From the NCBI RefSeq assembly GCF_004115155.1, contig NZ_RDSM01000006.1, positions 62,001 to 126,000 on the forward strand: a DNA stretch of 64,000 nucleotides, in the 5' to 3' direction. Under the pieces are notes generated by a model, which did not search any database, was not told where the DNA came from, and saw only the letters and a list, made by a program, of their open reading frames with translations. Numbering within the stretch: the first letter of the stretch is position 1; each line of letters opens with the position of its first letter. Both the position numbers and the translations under genes were made by a program. Shown piece by piece: positions 18,198 through 27,397 of the stretch. The DNA comes from Granulicella sibirica. Its GTDB lineage: Bacteria; Acidobacteriota; Terriglobia; Terriglobales; Acidobacteriaceae.

Positions 18198-19301
18198 ATG
18201 AAGAACTGGAAGCGACGCACGATCCTGATTACCGGAGGCGCCGGCTTCATCGGCTCGAACCTGGCGGAGCGCCTGCTGCAGGAGCCTGATACCCGGGTGC
18301 GGGTCTTCGACAATCTTTCGCGACCCGGCGTGGAGCATAACCTTCTCTGGCTGCAGGGCCTTGCGGACAGCGACCGGCTGGAGTTTGTGCAGGGCGATGT
18401 TCGGGATCCTTCCGACGTCTACGCGGCCTCTGCGGATGCCGACGAGATCTTTCATCTGGCGGCGCAGGTCGCGGTCACCACATCGATCGATGATCCGCGC
18501 ATGGACTTTGAGGTGAACGCGGCAGGCACGTTCCATGTGCTTGAGGCCGCGCGCCGCGCCGGCAGGCGTCCATTCGTTCTGTTTACCTCAACAAACAAGG
18601 TGTATGGCTCCCTGTACGGAGTGCCGGTGAAGGTATCAGGAAGCCGGTACGTTGCGGAGAGTCCTGGTTTTCACGGCGTGAATGAGAGTGAAGCGCTCGA
18701 CTTCCACTCGCCCTATGGATGCTCCAAGGGAGCGGCGGACCAATATGTGCGTGATTATGCACGTATTTACGACCTGCCGACGGTGGTGTTTCGCATGTCC
18801 TGCATCGCGGGTCCACGGCAGTTTGGCACCGAGGATCAGGGATGGGTTGCGCACTTTCTCTACTCGGTGCTGGAGCGCCGTCCGATCACCATCTATGGCG
18901 ACGGCTTCCAGGTGCGCGACATTCTGCAAGTGCACGACCTGGTGGACGGCATGATGGCGGCTCGCAGCGCGCAGGGCCGCACGGCCGGCGAGGTGTATAA
19001 CCTGGGCGGCGGACCGGAGCGGGCTGTATCGATCGTCGAGATGCTGGACGCGATTCAGGAGGAGACCGGGCTTGCGCCGGTACTGCAGTATGACGACGTT
19101 CGGCCGGGAGATCAGCCTCTTTACATCTCAGACACGAGCAAGCTCACCCTGCACACAGGATGGAAGCCACGACGCTCCTGCCGTGAGACCTTGAAGGCAA
19201 TCCATGATTTCTGGAGCGGCAATCGTGCTCTGCTGCAGCATCAACGTCAGGCTGCGATCCAGGGCGAAGTCTCAGATCTTGTGGCGGAGGAGGTTGCATG
19301 A
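18198..19301 (+). CDS. NAD-dependent epimerase/dehydratase (CDP-paratose 2-epimerase-like)
   Basis: 367 residues. ILITGGAGFIGSNLAERLL at the N-terminus, IFHLAAQVAVTTSIDDPRMD, TSTNKVYG, catalytic YGCSKGAADQ, and RMSCIAGPRQFGTEDQGWV, the last closely resembling CDP-tyvelose/paratose epimerases. It likely acts on an NDP-hexose. I chose ATG 18198 (GGAG four bases upstream) over an earlier in-frame ATG inside the preceding gene. The stop overlaps the radical SAM start (ATGA), so the two are translationally coupled. Confidence 0.88.
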   Translation: MKNWKRRTILITGGAGFIGSNLAERLLQEPDTRVRVFDNLSRPGVEHNLLWLQGLADSDRLEFVQGDVRDPSDVYAASADADEIFHLAAQVAVTTSIDDPRMDFEVNAAGTFHVLEAARRAGRRPFVLFTSTNKVYGSLYGVPVKVSGSRYVAESPGFHGVNESEALDFHSPYGCSKGAADQYVRDYARIYDLPTVVFRMSCIAGPRQFGTEDQGWVAHFLYSVLERRPITIYGDGFQVRDILQVHDLVDGMMAARSAQGRTAGEVYNLGGGPERAVSIVEMLDAIQEETGLAPVLQYDDVRPGDQPLYISDTSKLTLHTGWKPRRSCRETLKAIHDFWSGNRALLQHQRQAAIQGEVSDLVAEEVA

Positions 19302-20629
19302 GATACGCCCTCGTCAATCCGAAATGGAGCTTTGAAGGCTCTACCTACTTCGGTTGCGCGGAGCCCCATTTTCCGCTGGAGTTGCTCTCCGCGCGAGAGG
19401 TTCTACGCGGTGCTGGGCAGGAGGTGTTGCTCATCGATGCGTGGATGGAAGATCTCACACCGGAGCAGGTCCGCAAGCGGCTGGAAGGCTTCCATGAGGA
19501 TTTTCTGGTGATCCCGACAGCGCCTTCCTATCTGTTCTGGCGTTGTCCCCAGCCTGAGCTTCGGATTCCGCAGCAGTGGATTGCTGCGCTCAACCGATCA
19601 TCCCGGAAGGTTGTGATCGGGCCGCACGGATCCGTCACGCCGCTGGCGACGCTGCGAAAGACGGGAGCCGATATTGTGCTGCGAGGAGAGCCGGATCAGA
19701 CGCTGCCGCAACTGGCTTCCATACCACGGGAGATGATTGCCGGGTGCGTCTGGCGGGATGACGCCGGTCGCGTCAGCGCGACTCCCGGGCTGGGCGCAAC
19801 CGACATGCGAGCGATTGGGATGCTGGACTACTCCGATTATCCCGTAGAGAAGCATGCGCATCTGCATCACATCTTCGCGGGCAATGGGGCGGACCACCTG
19901 CATCGCGGGGCTGAGGTGGAGTTTGCTCGTGGATGCCCGTACAGCTGCACGTTCTGCAATAAGACACTGTTCAGGAACAAATATCGTGAGCGTGAATTGA
20001 GCGCCGTGGTGGCGGAGATCGATCAGCTCATCGCGCGAGGGGTCGAGTATATCTACTTTATCGACGAGATCTTTGGTGTCGGCAAGCAGGTGCGTGCGTT
20101 GCTGGAAGAGATTGCGAAACGGCCGGTGTCCATAGGTTTTCAGACGCGCATCGACCTGTGGGATGAAAAATCGATCGAACTTCTGGCTCGGGCGCACTGT
20201 GTCTCCTTTGAATGCGGGGTGGAGTCGATCACCGACGAAGGTCGCGATGCGATGAACAAGAACTGCCGCATCACAACGGACCGCATTACGGAGCTGCTTG
20301 TGTATGCGCGGCAGCGGATTCCATGGGTGCAGGCGAATCTGATCAAGGTACGCGAAGACGACCCCGCCCAGGTGGCGGACTGGCAGGCAAATCTGAAGGC
20401 GCAGGGCGTATGGGTCAGCGAACCGGTACCGATGTTCCCGTTTCCCGGAAGTCCTGAGTACGTCACCACCTTCGGTGAGCAGCCGGATGAGAACGCCTGG
20501 GAGCGGGCGCATGACTTCTACCTGCAGCTGTTCGCAGATAAAGGCTTCAGCGACATCCAGGATCAGCAGCCTTTGACCCTGCGCGAACTGGAACAGGCGG
20601 ATGAGGAGTTGGCATGCGTGTCCTGCTGA
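19298..20629 (+). CDS. B12-binding-domain radical SAM enzyme
   Basis: 443 residues. An N-terminal cobalamin-binding-like domain (about 1-170; EVLLIDAWMEDLTPEQV, VIPTAPSYLFWRCPQ, KVVIGPHGS) precedes a radical SAM core with the CxxxCxxC cluster motif GCPYSCTFCNK near residue 212, then YIYFIDEIFG and FECGVES. The cobalamin His box (DxHxxG) is not evident, so B12 may bind base-off or the domain may have lost it. I recall this subtype (TIGR04295) from a conserved multi-gene rhizobial carbohydrate cassette; that is memory, not checked. Likely a methyltransferase or rearrangement on a sugar intermediate. Overlaps the next glycosyltransferase by 16 bases. Confidence 0.87.
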   Translation: MRYALVNPKWSFEGSTYFGCAEPHFPLELLSAREVLRGAGQEVLLIDAWMEDLTPEQVRKRLEGFHEDFLVIPTAPSYLFWRCPQPELRIPQQWIAALNRSSRKVVIGPHGSVTPLATLRKTGADIVLRGEPDQTLPQLASIPREMIAGCVWRDDAGRVSATPGLGATDMRAIGMLDYSDYPVEKHAHLHHIFAGNGADHLHRGAEVEFARGCPYSCTFCNKTLFRNKYRERELSAVVAEIDQLIARGVEYIYFIDEIFGVGKQVRALLEEIAKRPVSIGFQTRIDLWDEKSIELLARAHCVSFECGVESITDEGRDAMNKNCRITTDRITELLVYARQRIPWVQANLIKVREDDPAQVADWQANLKAQGVWVSEPVPMFPFPGSPEYVTTFGEQPDENAWERAHDFYLQLFADKGFSDIQDQQPLTLRELEQADEELACVSC

Positions 20630-21732
20630 CCACGGACACGATCGGAGGAGTATGGACGTTTGGCACAATCCTGGCGCATGGACTGATGGCGCGTGGTCAC
20701 TCCGTGGCGCTCGTGAGTCTTGGCCGTGCACCCTCGAGATCGCAACTGGAATGGACTGTCAGGACCAGCGCGCAATTTGGAGCGGCGTTTCGCTACAAAG
20801 CATCTGAGGTTCCACTGGAATGGATGGCTGAGAATCAGTTCGCTTACTCTGACGCGGAGGGTTTGTTACTTCAGACCATCGGAGACTTTCAGGTGGAAGT
20901 TGTGCATGCAAGTCAGTTCTGCTTTGGAGCGCTGCAGGTCGAGGTGCCGAAGGTTCTGACAGCTCATAGCGATGTGCTGAGCTGGGCTGAAGCGTGTAGA
21001 CCGGACGGGCTGGAAGACTCAAGATGGCTGAGGACGTACCAAGAGTTGGTCTCATGTGGACTTCAGGGAGCGGATCGTATTGTTGCTCCGACACAATGGA
21101 TGCGCGATGCCCTGACGCGCAATTTTGCGGCGGCTTCGGGAGCGCGGGTGATTCTGAATGGCCGAAGCCTCACTCTTGAGCAGGAAAAGGAGTCGCGCAC
21201 GTTGACTGCGGTGACCGTGGGGCGTGCCTGGGATGAGGCGAAAGGAATGGCAGTGTTGGACGAGATTGAAGCTTCTATACCGGTTCAGGTCATCGGAGAA
21301 GAAAGTTTCGCGGGGACCCAGGCGCCGCAGTGGGGAAAGGTGGAGTTCCTCGGCAGACGGGATGACGGCGAGGTTTTCAAAGCCCTTCGCCGCAGCAGCA
21401 TTTATCTCGCGACTTCGATCTATGAGCCGTTCGGACTGGCTCCGCTCGAGGCGGCGCTCTGTGGGTGCGGTGTTGTTGCTCGGGATATCGAGAGTCTGCG
21501 CGAGGTCTGGGGCAGCGGCGCTGATTATTTCAGGGACGCCGACGGCCTGAGCAGGGCGATGCTGCGTTTGCGTGACTCCCAGCCGCAGCGCGAGGCTCTG
21601 CAGGCCCGGTCTCTGGCCCGTGCCCAGGAACTCTCGGCTGCACGGATGGTCGACGCATACATTGCTGAGTATGAAGAGATGCTGACCGCGCGGAGTGTGT
21701 CGCAGGAGGATGTGGCCGCTTATGCCATCTAA
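20614..21732 (+). CDS. Glycosyltransferase family 4
   Basis: 372 residues, GT-B fold. N-terminal MRVLLTTDTIGGVWTFGTIL with the acceptor-side Gly loop; VVHASQFCFGALQVEVPKVLTAHSDVLSW; C-terminal donor-binding EPFGLAPLEAALCGC with the E-x7-E motif characteristic of GT4 retaining enzymes. Starts 16 bases inside the radical SAM gene and overlaps the following one. Donor and acceptor not deducible; context says it builds the saccharide of this locus. Confidence 0.88.
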   Translation: MRVLLTTDTIGGVWTFGTILAHGLMARGHSVALVSLGRAPSRSQLEWTVRTSAQFGAAFRYKASEVPLEWMAENQFAYSDAEGLLLQTIGDFQVEVVHASQFCFGALQVEVPKVLTAHSDVLSWAEACRPDGLEDSRWLRTYQELVSCGLQGADRIVAPTQWMRDALTRNFAAASGARVILNGRSLTLEQEKESRTLTAVTVGRAWDEAKGMAVLDEIEASIPVQVIGEESFAGTQAPQWGKVEFLGRRDDGEVFKALRRSSIYLATSIYEPFGLAPLEAALCGCGVVARDIESLREVWGSGADYFRDADGLSRAMLRLRDSQPQREALQARSLARAQELSAARMVDAYIAEYEEMLTARSVSQEDVAAYAI

Positions 21733-22834
21733 GCTTCGCATTGCTTACGTGGCACACACGCTTCGTTCGGACTGGAATAACGGCAACGCCCACTTTCTGC
21801 GGGGATGGATGCGAGCGTTGGCTGCCATGGGGCACGACGTTACCGTTGTGGAGCCCGAGACGGAGTGGTCCATAGAAAACCTGAGGACCGAGGCCCTGGG
21901 CGAGCACTCGCTTTCTCAGTTTGCAGCCCTGTACCCGGAACTGAACGTGAGGACCTATGCGCGGGGCGCAGGCGAAGACTGGTGGCGCGCGACGCTGAAG
22001 GATCAGGACATCGTCATCCTGCATGAATGGAATCCACCTGAGTATGCACAGCGACTGCTCAGCTTTCGAGATGAGCTTGGGTTTCTTCTGCTGTTTCATG
22101 ATACGCATCACCGAGCCTCTTCAACGCCGGAGCAGATGGAGCGGTTCGGGCTTGCGCGGTTCGATTGTGTGCTCGCCTTTGGAGAAGCGCTTCGAACGAT
22201 CTACCGGGAACGCTTCGGGCTTACACGGGTGTGGACGCTGCATGAAGCGGCGGATACGACGGTGTTCCGGCCTGAACCGTCTGCTATGAAGATCAGAGAC
22301 GCGGTCTGGATCGGCAACTGGGGCGAGGGCGAACGATCCCATGAGATTCGGGACTATTACCTGAAACCTGCTGCCGCGCTGCGCGATGAAGCCAGGTTTG
22401 CGATCTACGGCGTGCGTTATCCGCCGGAAGGCCTGGACGCTTGCAGCCAGGCCGGGGTAAGTTACGGTGGCTACCTGCCCAACCTGGATGCGCCTGCGGT
22501 ATATGCCGGCGCGCGGCTGACCGTTCATATTCCCAGGCAGCAGTACAGCACGGCGATGGCGGGCATCCCGACGATTCGAGTGTTTGAGGCTCTGGCTTGC
22601 GGGATACCATTGATCTCCGCGCCATGGCAGGACTGTGAGGAGCTGTTTCGACCCGGTGATTTCACGATGGTGCACAGCCGTGCGGAGATGATCGCGGCGA
22701 TGCGCAGGCTTTGGAACGACCCGGCAGCGGCTGAAGGGCAGAGAGCCCGCGGGCTGAAGACCATCCTGGCGCGTCATACCTGCGCTCATCGCGCACAGCA
22801 ACTAACGGATATTTGTGAGGAGTTGAACGGGTGA
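21722..22834 (+). CDS. Glycosyltransferase (GT-B, family 4/CgeB-like)
   Basis: 370 residues. IAYVAHTLRSDWNNGNAHFLRGWMRAL at the N-terminus, then HEWNPPEYAQRLL and LLFHDTHHR, and the C-terminal VFEALACGIPLISAPWQDCEELFRPGDF, the donor-binding block shared with CgeB-type enzymes. ATG 21722 follows AGGAGG and lies within the 3' end of the upstream gene; an ATG-less longer frame at 21695 is not preferred. Its stop overlaps the next start (GTGA). Confidence 0.87.
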   Translation: MPSKLRIAYVAHTLRSDWNNGNAHFLRGWMRALAAMGHDVTVVEPETEWSIENLRTEALGEHSLSQFAALYPELNVRTYARGAGEDWWRATLKDQDIVILHEWNPPEYAQRLLSFRDELGFLLLFHDTHHRASSTPEQMERFGLARFDCVLAFGEALRTIYRERFGLTRVWTLHEAADTTVFRPEPSAMKIRDAVWIGNWGEGERSHEIRDYYLKPAAALRDEARFAIYGVRYPPEGLDACSQAGVSYGGYLPNLDAPAVYAGARLTVHIPRQQYSTAMAGIPTIRVFEALACGIPLISAPWQDCEELFRPGDFTMVHSRAEMIAAMRRLWNDPAAAEGQRARGLKTILARHTCAHRAQQLTDICEELNG

Positions 22835-23910
22835 AGATCTTTGCGTTTGGATCGAGTATTGTGTCGTCTTACTGGAACGGCGCGGCTACCTACTACCGCG
22901 GCTGTTACAAATACCTCTCGAGACGAGGTCATCAGATTACGTTTGCCGAGCCGGATGCGTATGGGCGGCAGCAGCGTCGCGACTCAGATGATTTCTCCTA
23001 TGTGCGTTCTCTCGTATACCAGCCGGAAATCGATCTGGATGCGATGCTGAAGCTGGCGGGCGAAGCGGACGTCATTGTGAAGCACAGCGGGATCGGGGTG
23101 GATGACGAGACGCTGGAGCGTCGGATCCTGGAGCGTCAGGGCAGCGCGGCCATCACCTTCTGGGATGTGGATGCGCCTGCGACGATCGCGCGCATGCACG
23201 CGGATGGGAATGACGCCTTCAGGATCTCCATGCCGCAGTATGATGCGGTGCTGACGTATGGCGGCGGTCCGTGGTGCCGCGAGCAGTACCTTGCGCTTGG
23301 CGCGCGGGCTTACTTCAGCATATATAACGGGCTGGATCCGGAGACGCACCATCCCGTGCCGCTGGATGTCTCGCTACGCTGTGACGTAGCCTTTCTTGGG
23401 AACCGGCTGCCGGACCGTGAGGCGCGGGTCGAGGAACTGTTTCTCAGAGCGGCTGATCTGGCGCCCGAGAGCAGCTTCCTGCTTGGCGGCGAGGGCTGGG
23501 GAGATAAGCAGATTCCGCCGAATGTGCGGTACATCGGTCATGTACCGACCGCCGATCACAACCGGGTGAATTGCTCGGCCGGCATGGTCATGAACATCAA
23601 TCGGGCGTCCATGGCATCCTCCGGCTTTTCACCGCCGACGCGTGTGTTTGAGGTCGCGGGCGCCGGAACGTGCCTGCTCTGTGACGACTGGCCGGGGATC
23701 GATGATTGCTTTAAGCCGGGATCTGAGATCCTGGTGGTGAAGACGGCGGAGGACGTGGTGCGTGCCCTGGCAGAGCACGATGATGCCAGCCGCCGAAGGA
23801 TCGGCGAGGCCTTCCATTCGAGGGGTCTGCGGGATCATACCTATGCCCAGCGTGCAGCGCAGGCGGAGGCGGCCTTTGAGCACTGTCTGCGGGAGCGCGC
23901 GCTGGTATGA
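22831..23910 (+). CDS. CgeB-like glycosyltransferase (first of three)
   Basis: 359 residues starting at GTG 22831. Opening MKIFAFGSSIVSSYWNGAATYYRG parallels the two other CgeB-like proteins here (GLTVTSSWGNGHATTYR and GLTISSSWGNGHATLWR). Middle ITFWDVDAPATI and C-terminal PTRVFEVAGAGTCLLCDDWPGIDDCF carry the donor loop. CgeB proteins are GT-B enzymes known from spore-crust glycosylation in Bacillus; here they presumably add sugars to a small molecule or polymer. Coupled to both neighbours by 4-base overlaps. Confidence 0.86.
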   Translation: MKIFAFGSSIVSSYWNGAATYYRGCYKYLSRRGHQITFAEPDAYGRQQRRDSDDFSYVRSLVYQPEIDLDAMLKLAGEADVIVKHSGIGVDDETLERRILERQGSAAITFWDVDAPATIARMHADGNDAFRISMPQYDAVLTYGGGPWCREQYLALGARAYFSIYNGLDPETHHPVPLDVSLRCDVAFLGNRLPDREARVEELFLRAADLAPESSFLLGGEGWGDKQIPPNVRYIGHVPTADHNRVNCSAGMVMNINRASMASSGFSPPTRVFEVAGAGTCLLCDDWPGIDDCFKPGSEILVVKTAEDVVRALAEHDDASRRRIGEAFHSRGLRDHTYAQRAAQAEAAFEHCLRERALV

Positions 23911-24974
23911 GGATCGTTGTGTATGGATTGACGGTTACGTCGTCCTGGGGTAACGGACATGCGACGACGTATCGGTCCTTGCTGAAGGCTTTAACCCGGC
24001 GAGGCCATCAAATTGTGTTCGTCGAAAAGGACGTGGAGTGGTACCGGAGCAACCGCGATCTTCCGCGTCCCGCGTTCTGCACGGTTGAGCTGTACGATGA
24101 CTGGGCCGCAGAGGAGACACGCCTGGTTCGCTTGAGTCTGGACGCAGATGCGGTCATTGTTGGCTCGTACTTTCATGACGCAATCGCGGCTTCGCAGGCT
24201 TTGTTCGCCCAGGTACGATGTCCCGTGCTGTTCTATGACATCGACACGCCGATTACCTTGAACCGGCTGCGGGAGAACGGTGGAACAGAGTATCTGGATG
24301 GACGGCAAATCCCGGCCTACTCGGCTTACTTGAGCTTCACCAGCGGGCCCGCACTTCAGGAGATTGAACAGAGGTTTGGAGCTCGGCGGGCTGTCGCGTT
24401 CTTTTGTTCGGTCGATCCCGAGATCTATCATCCTACCGCGATCCAGGCAGAGTTTCAGTGCGCGCTCAGCTATCTGGGCACGTATGCCGGGGACCGGCAG
24501 GGTAAGCTGATGGAGCTTTTGAACCATGCCGCCGGTATGCTGCCGGCAGAGCGGTTCGTGGTCGCGGGACCGCAGTATCCGGACACGCTCAGCTGGAATG
24601 CGAACGTCGAACGCATCATTCATCTTCCACCTCCGGATCATCCGGCCTTCTACTCTTCCTCCCGGTTTACGCTCAATCTGACGCGGAGCGACATGGTGGC
24701 AGCTGGGTACTCTCCTTCGGTTCGTCTGTTTGAGGCCTCTGCATGTGGAGCCGCTATCCTCTCCGATTCATGGCCCGGTCTGACGGAGTTCCTGACGCCC
24801 GGCGAAGAGGTTCTGCTTCCTGCAAACGGTGAGGAGGTTGCACGGATGGTGACCGGCATCTCTGAAGAAGAACGTACGCGCATGGGAGCGCGGGCGCGGG
24901 AGAGAGTGCTGGCCGCCCACACCTCAGAGCATCGGGCGATTGAGTTTGAGCGGATTGTGAGCGAGTGTGCGTGA
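23907..24974 (+). CDS. CgeB-like glycosyltransferase (second of three)
   Basis: 355 residues, ATGA overlap with the preceding gene. GLTVTSSWGNGHATTYRSLLKAL, LFYDIDTPITLNRL, LSFTSGPALQEIEQRFGAR, and the donor block SVRLFEASACGAAILSDSWPGLTEFL. It is most similar to the minus-strand copy at 28054-29268 (YDLDTPVTLNAL, SGRLFEAAACGAPLLTDTWEGLESFF), so these two arose by duplication. Last gene of the + operon; its stop is only six bases from the convergent HAD gene. Confidence 0.87.
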   Translation: MRIVVYGLTVTSSWGNGHATTYRSLLKALTRRGHQIVFVEKDVEWYRSNRDLPRPAFCTVELYDDWAAEETRLVRLSLDADAVIVGSYFHDAIAASQALFAQVRCPVLFYDIDTPITLNRLRENGGTEYLDGRQIPAYSAYLSFTSGPALQEIEQRFGARRAVAFFCSVDPEIYHPTAIQAEFQCALSYLGTYAGDRQGKLMELLNHAAGMLPAERFVVAGPQYPDTLSWNANVERIIHLPPPDHPAFYSSSRFTLNLTRSDMVAAGYSPSVRLFEASACGAAILSDSWPGLTEFLTPGEEVLLPANGEEVARMVTGISEEERTRMGARARERVLAAHTSEHRAIEFERIVSECA

Positions 24975-24980
24975 CCCGGC

Positions 24981-25661
24981 TCAGAGCGGGTGAATGAGCA
25001 GCTCAGCCAGGCTGGACACGGCGCGGGTGGGTGACTCAGCCTGAAGGGTTGCAAGCGGAAAGATGCCGGTGGCAACGGCAATAATATCCAGGCCGTTGGA
25101 GTGTGCGGCACGAACGTCAGCCGGCGTATCGCCTACGACGCAGATGCTTGCGTCGGCGCGGGTGAGGCTGCGTGCCGTCTCAACCGCTGACTTGAAGACT
25201 TCATGACGGAATTCATGCGCATTGCTGTAACCGCCGAAGTGAAAGCGATCGAGCAGGCCGGCGTGCGCAAGCTTGACGCGGCCGATGCCCTCCAGGTTTC
25301 CTGTCGCGACGCCGAGGATGGCGCCCTTCGCGCGAAGGTGATCGAGTACCTCAGGCACCTGCGGCAACACCTGCAGCCGAAGGTCCGCCTGATCGCGCGT
25401 CACGAATGCGCACATGCGTTGCTGCATCTCAGGGAGGCGAGGTCTCCATTGATGATCGGGAACACCGGCCAGGGCCAGCGCATCGCGCAGAATGCCGTTA
25501 TCCACATTGCCCTGCGCGGTCACGCCATCGAGGTTCAGAGAGCGGCCGGCCAGTTCCGTCAGGGCGTCGCAGAAGGCGAAGTAGTGCACGGCATCGGTGG
25601 CATTGAGCAGCGTTCCATCAATGTCGAACAGGTACACATCATAAGCATCCCAGGGCGTCAT
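24981..25661 (-). CDS. HAD-family phosphatase
   Basis: 226 residues. Motif I YLFDIDGTLLNATDAVHYF (nucleophile DxD), motif II GVATGNLEGIG, motif IV CVVGDTPADVRAAHSNGLD; helical cap between. Phosphoglycolate-phosphatase-like subclass; in this context it may dephosphorylate a sugar phosphate before nucleotidyl activation. Last gene of the minus operon; overlaps the GT9-like gene's stop by four bases and converges with the + operon. Confidence 0.88.
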   Translation of the reverse strand: MTPWDAYDVYLFDIDGTLLNATDAVHYFAFCDALTELAGRSLNLDGVTAQGNVDNGILRDALALAGVPDHQWRPRLPEMQQRMCAFVTRDQADLRLQVLPQVPEVLDHLRAKGAILGVATGNLEGIGRVKLAHAGLLDRFHFGGYSNAHEFRHEVFKSAVETARSLTRADASICVVGDTPADVRAAHSNGLDIIAVATGIFPLATLQAESPTRAVSSLAELLIHPL

Positions 25662-26611
25662 CTTCTAAGGGTACCTAAAGTCTGATGGATGGATGCGAGC
25701 GGTTGAGACCAGTCTCCCGGCCGCGTCTGGCGAAACAGGCGCAGCGATGGATACCAGGGACTATCCTCGCGGTCGGTCATCCATCGCCAGTCCGCGGCAT
25801 GCTCCAGCAGCACCCACGCGGAAATCTGGAGTGCGCCAGCCAGATGCGCGGCCAGGGTATCCACCGTGATGACAAGATCAAGACCCGCTATGGCGGCGGC
25901 CAGTGCTGGCAGTCCTGGCTCGGCCACTTCCATGCGGCGGTCTGTTTCATGGTTCGTACCACCCTGCAGGTTTACAAAATCAAACCCGGCAGTGCTCAGG
26001 AGGGAATCAAACGCTGCCAGCGGAATGGAGCGGCCCTTGTTCCACTCGCCCGCCGCCCAGACGAGGCCAACACGAGGCTTGGAGCGCTGTACGGGCGGAA
26101 CCGGCGCGCTGAGGTACCGGGTGGCGATGGGCAGATGAGCGAGCGTGGTGCGGAATAGGTAGGGAAGCTCCGTGATCTCAACCTGCGCCTCCCAGACGCA
26201 GGGCTGCTCCCAGGTAATGACCTGGTCCACGCCATCGAAGCAGGGGGCCAGCCCAAGCAGGTTGGGCGGAACCTGCCAGGTCACGGATCGCGCCAGCGCC
26301 TTGAGTTGAGGCGCGTAGCGGAACATCTGAACGGCATCGCCCAGCCCATGCAGGGAGCGAACGATGACATCCTTGCCGGCCAGTGATTCCCCCGACCAGA
26401 AGCGGTGGGGATCGGGGGTATGGCCGGCGCGTATGCGGTCGCTTGCCTGCCACGCCGGTTCAAACTCCCCCGCAAGCATGTGTACCTGCCACAAACCTGC
26501 GTCGATGCGATCCGCCGAGCATGCGTACTGGCGGGCCAGATCGAAGTGCTGAAGTGCACCCGGAAGATCACGCTGGCTCAAGCAGTGCTCGGCTTCTGCT
26601 AAGTGATTCAT
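25658..26611 (-). CDS. TPR-tethered GT9-like glycosyltransferase
   Basis: 317 residues. The first 75 residues are helical repeat (LSQRDLPGALQHFDLARQYACSA), a TPR-like module. The rest resembles the heptosyltransferase fold: VIVRSLHGLGDAVQMFRYAPQLKAL, VGLVWAAGEWNKGRSIPL, then LDLVITVDTLAAHLAGAL, the D-T--H-A motif of GT9. The donor may be an NDP-heptose or other sugar. It lies nine bases before the methyltransferase stop and is coupled to the HAD gene. Confidence 0.82.
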   Translation of the reverse strand: MNHLAEAEHCLSQRDLPGALQHFDLARQYACSADRIDAGLWQVHMLAGEFEPAWQASDRIRAGHTPDPHRFWSGESLAGKDVIVRSLHGLGDAVQMFRYAPQLKALARSVTWQVPPNLLGLAPCFDGVDQVITWEQPCVWEAQVEITELPYLFRTTLAHLPIATRYLSAPVPPVQRSKPRVGLVWAAGEWNKGRSIPLAAFDSLLSTAGFDFVNLQGGTNHETDRRMEVAEPGLPALAAAIAGLDLVITVDTLAAHLAGALQISAWVLLEHAADWRWMTDREDSPWYPSLRLFRQTRPGDWSQPLASIHQTLGTLRR

Positions 26612-26620
26612 CGATGCGGT

Positions 26621-27397
26621 CTAATGTTTTGGGTAGACGGAGTGAGGGCCATCCGGCGGCACCTGGATGGCGTGAGCGCGGCACAGGTAGACCTCTTCTT
26701 CTGGTTGAGCCTCAATGCTGAAACCCGCGGACCGAAGCATGGCTTCCGCGCAGGCGCGGTTGGGAACCCACCAGTTGGTCTCATCGTGAGAGTAACGATG
26801 CTCAATGAAGTGCATCTTGGGATACCCGGATTGGTCGAACGGCGCGGGAGCAGAGAAATCATAATCCTCTTCTACGACAGCAAGCTCTCGGCTTCCACGC
26901 TGCATGGACTGAAACAGGAGCAGGTCATTCGCCACATGCTCGTGGATCAGGTCCAGCGCGAGCAGCGGATGGCGAAGGTGGTAAAGCACTCCCATAAAGA
27001 TGACCAGGTCGAATCGCTCGCGCAGCGAGGCCACGTCCCAGACGGGAAGACGTTCAAAGCAGACGTCGAGCCCGGAGATCTCGGCGGCAAAACGGGCCTG
27101 CGCAAGGTATCGGTCATCGGTATCGATGCCAAGTACACGGTCCGCGCCGCGGCGCTTCATCTCCAGCGAATAAAATCCTGCGTTGCAGCCGATATCCAGC
27201 ACGGTCAATCCGGTCATGTCGGCTGGGAGGGTCGTGCGGAAGCGATCGTATTTCACCTCTGGGTAGTCGCCCAGAAAGTGATCCGGCGCCGTGGCGATCC
27301 CACCCAGGCGGAGGTTATGGAACCAGGGACCAAGGTCACGAATTCTTCGTTCAAGCTGCTGCTGGTCTTCAAGCAAGGGGTGTGGCGTAGCGTGCAT
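26621..27397 (-). CDS. SAM-dependent methyltransferase (TIGR04290-like)
   Basis: 258 residues. Motif I LTVLDIGCNAGFYSLEM near residue 85, ADRVLGIDTDDRYLAQARF for ribose binding, DLVIFMGVLYHLRHPLLALD as the post-III block. The family resembles tRNA CmoB-type folds; I recall the subtype as TIGR04290, again from the same rhizobial cassette as the radical SAM protein (memory, unchecked). Likely methylates a sugar or its aglycone. Starts inside the 3' end of the nucleotidyltransferase gene (29-base overlap). Confidence 0.85.
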   Translation of the reverse strand: MHATPHPLLEDQQQLERRIRDLGPWFHNLRLGGIATAPDHFLGDYPEVKYDRFRTTLPADMTGLTVLDIGCNAGFYSLEMKRRGADRVLGIDTDDRYLAQARFAAEISGLDVCFERLPVWDVASLRERFDLVIFMGVLYHLRHPLLALDLIHEHVANDLLLFQSMQRGSRELAVVEEDYDFSAPAPFDQSGYPKMHFIEHRYSHDETNWWVPNRACAEAMLRSAGFSIEAQPEEEVYLCRAHAIQVPPDGPHSVYPKH